Assembly (NCBI GenBank): GCA_024663395.1
Contig: JANFAH010000001.1
Span: 5,580,001-5,644,000 of the forward strand
DNA length: 64,000 nt
Origin: Pisolithus tinctorius
Taxonomy: Eukaryota; Basidiomycota; Agaricomycetes; Boletales; Pisolithaceae
Direction of reading: 5' to 3'
Position 1 is the stretch's first letter. Each line of letters starts with the position of its first letter. A model generated the notes under the pieces. It was not told the origin of the DNA. It worked only from the letters and a program-made list of their open reading frames with translations, and searched no databases. Below are positions 56,842-64,000 of this stretch, in pieces. The translations under genes were made by a program, and so were the position numbers.

Positions 56842-59024
56842 TCACGTCGAATTGCCTTCTTTGGCTCTTACTCCATTTGTCACTATCTGCATTGCACTTG
56901 ATACACAGCACTCAACATTACCAGCGAAGTCGTCGCTCGATGTATAATATCATGACATTAGATCTGTATCTCTTTCAAGCTTGATCTGAATTGTGTTCAG
57001 AAATACGGCCACGACTTTCAAGTTAAACTTAGTGAGTCAATTGCCTGGTCTCGAAAATAACGCGCTGACGAACTTTTCTAGTGATTCGAACTGCACCCTA
57101 GAAGGAATTAAATCTTTCCCCAAAATTCCCCATCATCTAGATAGACAAAATCTTGGCTTACATGATTTGCATCTTGAACCCGGCTGAGTTATCATGTGCC
57201 CTACTGAGATAAAGGGGAACAACAAACACTAGTCATACTTGGTCCTTCGGGTTCAGAAGGAAGCCAGCATGCAGGTGTTGTACGGGGTACGCAGCAGAAA
57301 GCGAGTCAACCATCCATAGGTGAGTAATTTGATTGCCTTCCACTGCCATATGAAGCTGAACCCAGCACTAGCCAAGGTTGCGCCTTCTGGCCAAATCTGA
57401 ATTAGCGTCTTGATAACTCCGCCGCGAGAGTGAATGCGACGTTAATGATTCGTAGATGCAATGCTTGACCCCTTCTGTTCACGACGGTGCCGTCAATGTA
57501 CCGAGATAGAAAGTAAGCCCCGACGTTGCTTAGTATAGGCACCTTGCTTCGCTTTCCAACGCCATAAAACGATGCTTCCTCAACACGAGCCTGGGCTTCG
57601 ACGACCCAATGGGATGCGCAAACGTGTCATTATTATTGCCGTCACACCCAGGGTCGCACTGTTCGATCAAGGATTCTGCCTGGTTTGAGTAGACTGTCAA
57701 ATTGATTGAAGCAGCGTCCTTTTTCAACAGCTCGCGTGGTACATGTTACCTACTTTGTCTAGATTGACAGCAAGCTACAGAGCTCGATTATGACGCACGT
57801 TGGTCGGCAGAACTACAATTGGCCAACCCAATTTGACATACCTTCGGACTCAGCAATCCATTCAGAGATGAGTTCGGTGGATTGTTCCTTCTGCTAACCT
57901 ACTTTGCAGATGGGGAAGGGGTATTCACAGGTGATAAGGTTAACAAACGTTTACTGGTGTGAAGGTATCGCAATGATTCAGTCATTTTCGGCCGGCAACA
58001 ATTGTCGGCATGATGGAACAAGATCACGAGGGCTATGAATTATGTTCATGATCCTTCGAAGAACGGGGATGTGATCTGACATAACGGTTATAACCTGCAG
58101 GTGGATGTAAGGCTCCCTTACCCTGGCAATCTCGTTGATTGGCAAGCCTATCCAGCAAAATTACGGTACAAGGGGTCATGATCAACGTGTAAACGTCCGA
58201 AATTCTCCTCGGGGACGTTCCTTGAGTCCAAACAGGTGATATAGGGCCTCGCCTGAGCCCTGACCATTATCGCACTGATTTGGAGCATCACCAACAATCG
58301 AACACAATATGACGTGACCCAGAACGTGCCAGAATCAAAACATCTGGTTCGCTGGTGCCACCACTCATTGTCGCTCATCTGAGACGTAGGGCACTGTCTG
58401 GGCGTTCGACCTTAGCTACTGTAACCCACGTACGGTGGCTTTACCTTTAATCCTGGGATTCCTGGTGTAGTACCTTGGACGGCTCCTGAGTCCGATAGCG
58501 GGGTAGCGAGACATACCACCCGAGTCGGTAGATATTACAGGTGGGCCGAAAGACTGAGGGAACTTCCAGCAGAGTCGCAAGGTCCCAGTTAGCGGTCCAT
58601 TGACACACGAGCACCACTAGCGACAACTATCACACAACGACATCATATTCTTTTGAGTTCATTGTAGCCGCTAGTATGAGTGCGCATAACGTAGACTATC
58701 ATTTTAAGGGATAGTGTATTCCATACGTGTCCCTTCTAGTTACGGTACAAGTGATTTAGGGTGCACACAACCGTCAACACCATGCCCATCGGCTTGGAGA
58801 GGCGGACCTGAATGAATCTGTACTTGGGATAAGAGTACACACTACTGTCAGGGGAACATTTGGCGTGAGTAATGATTTCATAGTCAGAAACCCCGTCTCC
58901 CAGCCCCCGCTTCGCTCCCGTTGGCGTCATCGCAGAGTGGATGCTAGCACCTAGTTGGTGGAGCAGCTGCCTTGGAGCATTGGAAGTGTCAGTGAAGTAC
59001 TTTCAACTCTTCTAGTTTGACCGA
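56842..59024. other. Gene-poor region between TOA1 and the WOPR genes
   Basis: 2.2 kb. Short open frames only, none with family motifs or a coherent splice chain. No repeat recognised. Confidence 0.4.
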
Positions 59025-60629
59025 CTAGAGAAAATGGTCACCCTGAACGAGCAGCCGGAGCGTCTTGTCATCTACGGGATCTCTCTTGTACGGGTGACTC
59101 CGCTTCAATGAGTGCAGTGGTGCAAGGTCCACCCTACGTGATCCAATTCCTGTAGGTTTCTCTTGTAAGGAACTCGTCACTTCATATAATTGGCTGGGGC
59201 GCTCTGGGCTAAGTAGTTGGGCAGGAGGTGGTAAAGAAATTTGAGAAGTGCCGCGAGCTGTGTATGATGGCGCAGTATATGGAGAATATGGGTAGGAAGA
59301 GTTGCCGCTAGGGACAGCATCTCGAGGGCCGGAAACGGTTGCATAACCGAGCACAGGCGTTCCGTAGTCAGAAGAGGACGACCCCTGCGGTGATCGGGAA
59401 GAACGTAGGTTGTAGGAGTAAGGTGATGTGTTGCGAGAGAAAGCTGCACCACTATCACGGGCAGAAGGCAAACCCGTATCACAACGCGCGGTGGGAGGCA
59501 AGTGGTGTTGCTCATCTCGGTGGCGGTAAGCAGATGTGGTTACTGGTGCAATTCCCTTCTCCTGGGCAACTAGAGTCGATGAATCCACTCGCATGCTGTA
59601 ATCCATAGAGGTACGCCGATTGTCTGAAGCGGGTGGACTGTTTGTGGGTAAGGATGGGCGGCGACATTTATAGTCGGCGTCATCGTCAGATCGAGTTGTT
59701 GAGAAAGTGGGAGAGGAGCTTGTCACAGGTGACAAGGGTGTAGGAACAGAATACTGAGGAGCTTCCGAAGACTGACATGAAGTGTGGGGGGCGTATGAGT
59801 TTAGGCGACCAGGTTCTTGCACAAACGTGGGTGTAGAGAATGAATTGGCCTGAATTGGGTAAGCTGAGGGAAATGGGGCATACGTCCTTGTCACAGAGGA
59901 GCTGGTTGGTTTCAAGAGGTCGGAGCGCGCTCTCGAGTCATCACCTTTACGACTCTTGCTAACACGAGTGCTTTGGAATGTACCTTCCGGCACAACAAGT
60001 TCAGCCACACCTGGGATATCATCAATGGTGCCTAGTTGGTCGACCGTAGCCTGTGTGAAATAAGCAGCTATTTCGGTTGAGTAACGTACCGTCAAGAAGA
60101 GCAAGGAAACCAGCATACTAAGGTGCCATTTACGCCGGCCTTTCTCGGTTTCAACCCACACCGAGTATGTCTGCTTTACTAGAGGGTCCCAGTCACGAGG
60201 GGGTTGTTTATCAGATGCCCTGAAATTGGATGGTGAGCGAAACAAACGATGGATCTGGACAAGTTATTTTTACCCGGAACCGCCAGCCTCTGTCGGTGGC
60301 GTGTACTTCTCATAGTAAAAAAGGAACTCCTATAGCAAGTATATGATGACTCTGACCATGGGTAGGATTCCAGCACGCACGTCTCGCACGCGGGAAGGGC
60401 TCCAGCGTTTGCCTTCTGTAAAACGTTCAATTCCCAAACCAGTTATTTCTGTGTGAGGGCCGCGCTCCTCCCATGCATAGATACAACCAGAACAGAGAGC
60501 GAGACGTTCGTCGCCGTCGAGACGTCTCGTAATCATGGGAAGGATACGGAGCTGCACAGCGTAAAATATTTTGTGAGCGTCGCGAGTGGAGCGGATGCGA
60601 ACATTCGTGCACGTTGGCTTCTGTTGCAT
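59025..60629 (-). CDS. WOPR-domain (Gti1/Pac2 family) transcription factor, paralogue 1
   Basis: Fungal regulator related to Wor1, Ryp1, Gti1 and Pac2, which control morphology and nutrient responses. Four exons (60381..60629, 60274..60329, 60119..60219, 59025..60067) give 482 aa. WOPRa: VRIRSTRDAHKIFYAVQLRI, LPMITRRLDGDERLALCSGC, IYAWEERG and IERFTEGKRWSPSRVRD. WOPRb: EFLFYYEKYTP, PLVKQTYSVWVETEKGRRKW, HLTAYFTQATVDQLGTIDDI. The remaining 350 residues are Ser/Tyr/Pro-rich and probably an activation domain. Start at the ATG before QQKPTCTN; a TATA box lies about 60 bp upstream. It is tandem with a second copy 1.6 kb upstream on the same strand. Confidence 0.92.
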
Positions 60630-62262
60630 GGCAAGTGGAGGAGGGGATGGAACAGCTGCCAAGTACTGGTGGAGGGATGAGCAGCGAGTATATATTGGGT
60701 CCTAGATCTGGGGGAAGGGGGATGATCTCGTGATTAATTAAACTATTTTTTTCTGACTTGGGGGTTTGTTTGAATCGAGATTTTGTCACAAAAAACGTCC
60801 AACTGGAGATAACCTGATCAAGTCTGCACCTTATTGGTGCTGATGATCCAAAAGGTTGGTCGCCAATCTCGATTACTGTGTGAAAACTCTATCACTTTAC
60901 AGCTTAAATTCTTTTTTTTCCTCTGTCTCTGCCTCTCTTTCTTACATGATTACCCTTCCAATTCGCAATTCCATCTGGTTACCATCCGCTCGCGGCACTC
61001 TGTACTGTAAAAACCCTCCCATTACCTTCGAGGTCTCGCCCCCTAAATCTATTCGCAGACAAAACTCCCGCGATCGGGCCAGGCGACAGATCAAATTTGA
61101 AATAGGGTTTGACCTTGCAGGGTTGCCCTGACTCCATCTCCCTGCACCAATAACATTCATGTGCGTTCTGTGTAAACAACGCCCATATGCACACTAGTAA
61201 GCTCCGCTACGGCAGGTATCATATCACGTTACCTTGGCATTATCAAGCGATCTTTGGCGCTACTAATCTGATGGGGGGGGTCCTTCCATCGAACCGGCTC
61301 CGTCCGACTCAAAAGAAATGCGCTAAAACGCTAAACTACCCTAATTCGCTTGAGCGTGCATCCTGCTGATTTTCCAGTCTCGAAGTGGTTGTATGTGCAA
61401 TTCTGCCCATAGAAGACAACTGTGCATTGGGATATCACTCATTCGCCTATCCAGATGGGGGCCTTGATCCATATCGAGCACTAACACTTGACACGGGAAC
61501 GGAGCTGGCCGAACCTGCCAGGGCCTATAATTTTTTGGCGTAGTGAACAGAAGCCAAGTTGACTTCCCCTGAATGGCGCGCCTCAATTGTATTGTGCATC
61601 ATGCAGGGCCCCGCACATTTTCTCCAAACTCAGGCATACATCGTCTAGTCCTATTCGAGGGTGGCGATTAATGTTTCTTAGCAGCTCCTGAGCGGCATTC
61701 CAAAATCCAACCTTAATCCGCTCGCACCTACAACAAGGCCCAAGCCACAACACATAGACTACCAGTTTGGTCGTCCCGGACCATCAGCCCTGGGGATGAC
61801 ATCGTCAACCCTGAATTCACGTTCTGAATCTGTCAAAGAGTGGTCCTTCATCACGTCCACATTCCAAGTGCCTCTTAAACCGGGTACACAGGTGGCGTTT
61901 GTGGAGCATTACCTAAGTCGGCCTTTGCCTTGTATAGGTCCCCCTCACTCGGAAACTTTCGGTCTTCACTTGGCAAGTGGCGAAACGGAGATCACACGCA
62001 GTCAGGCGACAACTCGCGAAAAACAATGCTGTCGTGCAGGGCTTCGCCGGAACATGCACGTCGTGAGAGCGAGCTGCAGGGGTGGCGATACATGTATGGC
62101 AAGTCTCAAGGGTGTTTTGATCAATCTGAGATTACATGAACAAGTATCGAGGGAGACACACACAACCAATCATACACCAATGCTATGTATAGAGACATGA
62201 CCTGAGAAACAAAGTCCTCCAGCGAGTAACACGGGACCAAAGATCAAAAAAAAAAACAAATA
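60630..62262. other. Intergenic region between the two WOPR genes
   Basis: 1.6 kb containing the promoter of paralogue 1. Open frames at 61341..61586 (-) and 61796..62200 (+) have no recognisable product. Poly-A and poly-G runs occur at 62245 and 61272. Confidence 0.4.
60689..60696 (-). promoter_or_regulatory. TATA box of WOPR paralogue 1
   Basis: AATATATA on the minus strand, about 60 bp before the ATG at 60629. Confidence 0.5.
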
Positions 62263-63392
62263 TCAATCTAAACAAGGAAAGAAAGACATGAGAGCCTCCT
62301 CGTCCACCGAGTGCCTTTTGGGAGGAGGAAGGTTCTGAAGGTATACCAGGGGCGCAAGAATTTTGCCATTCCTTGTGGAACTGTGTGTTTGGGAGTTATC
62401 TGCTGGGGGAACAACCTTTGACGACCCATTATTGGCGTAGGTATCGTGTGACAGGCGCGCGGGGGAGAGATATGGCACATATTGCATGTGAACCAGCGGA
62501 TAGGACGCCTGTTCTTCACGAACGACACGGCTTGACCGACTGGTATTGTGTCGAGCACTCCTATATTTTCCTGATGGCACGTCGAGCGATGCAAGTTCGG
62601 GAATGTCAGACACCGTTCGCAAGTAATCAACGGTATCGCTGGTGAAATATGCGACTGAGAAGATTAAGCTCGGTTTCCGATCATTAAGCAGACCTCACAT
62701 ACTGAGATGCCACTTTCGACGCCCACGAGAAGTGTCAACGAAAACGGAATACGTTTGTTTCACGAGACTTGAACGAGCCGACTGGTGTCGAGCTGCCGAT
62801 TGAAGGCGATTGCTAGAACCAAGGCTGCGCAACGGTCAGCAAGAATCATGAGTTGGGTCTGACTGCAACAAACGTGGTGTCCGAATCAGAGTTTATCTCC
62901 ACATCTATTGGCTCTGGATCTTTCTCTTGATAAAACAAGAATTCCTGTGGCCACGTCACCAGTCTGCACTCGTATGATCCACACCAGACTTACATCGCGA
63001 ACGCGACTGGGACCCCATCTGGGTGATAGTCGTTGAGCTCACGTACGATAAGGCAGGGTCGTAAATCTAACCGCTTCCCATCAGTCCATCGTTCAATGCC
63101 AAGCTAGTTGTATTGGTTGGGTCAGGGCTGGTTGAAATCAGAGCGTGCCACCTACTCCAGTGGCCTCTGGGTTGGGCCCACGTTCTTCCCACACGTAGAC
63201 ACTGCCGGACGAGATCGCCCTTCTTTCCTCCGCGTCCAGGCGTCTGGTGACCATTGGCAACACGCCTAGTGCCACAGCATGGAATATTACTTGTGCATCC
63301 TGTGGTGACCTGACAGATGGTGAAGGTAACAAATAGCGGTCTCGCAGACTACACTACCTCACACGTAGCCTCGTGCACGTTGGGTACTGCAT
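62263..63392 (-). CDS. WOPR-domain (Gti1/Pac2 family) transcription factor, paralogue 2, short form
   Basis: Seven exons (63358..63392, 63156..63309, 63072..63103, 62994..63018, 62874..62944, 62703..62824, 62263..62654) sum to 277 codons, giving 276 aa. Both halves of the WOPR domain are present: VRSPQDAQVIFHAVALGVLP, MVTRRLDAEERRAISSGSVY, VWEERGPN, LGIERWTDGKRWGPSRVRD; then EFLFYQEKDPEP, SLVKQTYSVFVDTSRGRRKW, HLIAYFTSDTVDYLRTVSDI. It differs from paralogue 1 at the N-terminal TTRD-like motif (SPQD) and has a much shorter tail of about 100 residues, ending RHSVDEEALMSFFPCLD. Three intron positions are shared with paralogue 1 and three are extra. The frame is intact, so I call it a gene rather than a pseudogene. 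Confidence 0.88.
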
Positions 63393-64000
63393 GTTTAAAT
63401 GTTCGGGAACTTGAAGACAAACACAAAAAAAAGTCTATGGATGGGGGAATTAGTCGGCCGTGGTATTTGACAGAAGCGTGAGAGCAGACTTGACGTTGAC
63501 GATATTGTAAGAGGAGAAAGGGAGGATTCCAGTGCCACACTAGTGGAACTGATGACTGTAAGGTTTCGACAAACGACTGAAGAACCGTTTGGTCGTGGTA
63601 GTGAGGGGAAATGCTTGTAACCTAAATTTCCTGCTTGTTGAAAAAGGTTGGTTTTGCGGGGCGAGTGCTGGGTGATGGGAACTCTTCCAGACTCTTCCTG
63701 TGACAGCCTCTTATATATATACGGTTTAATATAAAGTACTAATACTTCTCTGTATGTAGATCACATTTAGGTATGTAAACGACCCAGTGAGGTATTTTGG
63801 CATACACAACATAATTTGCTGCCGTGTTGGACCTTTGAAAGGACGATCCGAACTGATAGTCGCACTCTGACTCAGTTGGACCAACCTAGCCAGGTGGGAT
63901 GAATGCGTAGAGAGCACCCATAAATATTAGTCCGTGGATTATCAACCCCTGCCATTAGACATCGTACGTAACTGTGACCGTCGTGCTAAGGGCCTGAAAT
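63393..64000. other. Upstream region of WOPR paralogue 2, to window edge
   Basis: No gene seen. A TATATATATA run near 63713 lies about 320 bp upstream of the paralogue 2 start and could be part of its promoter. Confidence 0.4.

Noticed and set aside
1..64000. CRISPR arrays, rRNA genes, bacterial operons
   Set aside because: None seen; the window is intron-rich fungal nuclear DNA.

Overview
This 64 kb window is nuclear DNA of a basidiomycete fungus, most likely an agaricomycete. Almost every gene is broken by short introns of about 45-75 bp with GT(A/C/G)NGT donors and YAG acceptors. The gene set is conserved eukaryotic housekeeping plus fungal families (DUF6699, WOPR/Gti1-Pac2, fungal CLC and arrestin-like proteins), and the mobile DNA includes a CACTA/EnSpm element with a Tnp2 transposase of the kind common in mushrooms. 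All gene models were spliced by hand. For most of them the exon lengths sum to a multiple of three and the encoded family motifs are continuous across junctions.

Layout. 1-33.3 kb is dense housekeeping: CCR4 deadenylase (5'-truncated, +), arrestin-like adaptor (-), sphingosine-1-phosphate lyase (+), DUF6699 protein (-), cytochrome c peroxidase (+), muskelin-like kelch protein (+), prefoldin subunit 4 (-), LYAR-type zinc finger (+), ATG3 (+), CUE-domain protein (-), SETD6/RKM4-type methyltransferase (+), CLC chloride/proton exchanger (-), CWC24 splicing factor (+), C2H2 factor (-). 33.3-43.1 kb is sparser: PPG1 phosphatase (+), an unrecognised multi-exon locus (-), an FAD monooxygenase (+) and the GPI-transamidase subunit PIG-U (+). 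43.3-54.1 kb is a stack of transposons. 54.2-64 kb has a Vps3844-type protein (-) and TFIIA large subunit (+) sharing a short divergent promoter, then two tandem WOPR transcription-factor paralogues (-).

The transposon stack is the most distinctive part. A ~0.9 kb relic with 12-bp inverted termini and a 767-bp stretch with no CpG is followed 3 bp later by an 8.5 kb CACTA element (A) with an open Tnp2 transposase and two accessory genes. After exactly one AAT triplet comes a 1.3 kb CACTA derivative (B) in the same orientation, again followed by AAT. The order is therefore AAT-A-AAT-B-AAT. B differs from A in the shared right end largely by CpG to TpG/CpA changes.

Other recurring oddities are five introns whose only frame-compatible donor is GC rather than GT, and very small exons (8 nt in LYAR, 10 nt in muskelin, 9 nt in prefoldin 4). 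I recognise no operon-like or secondary-metabolite cluster. The genes act in separate cellular systems: mRNA decay, autophagy, GPI anchoring, ion transport, splicing and transcription.
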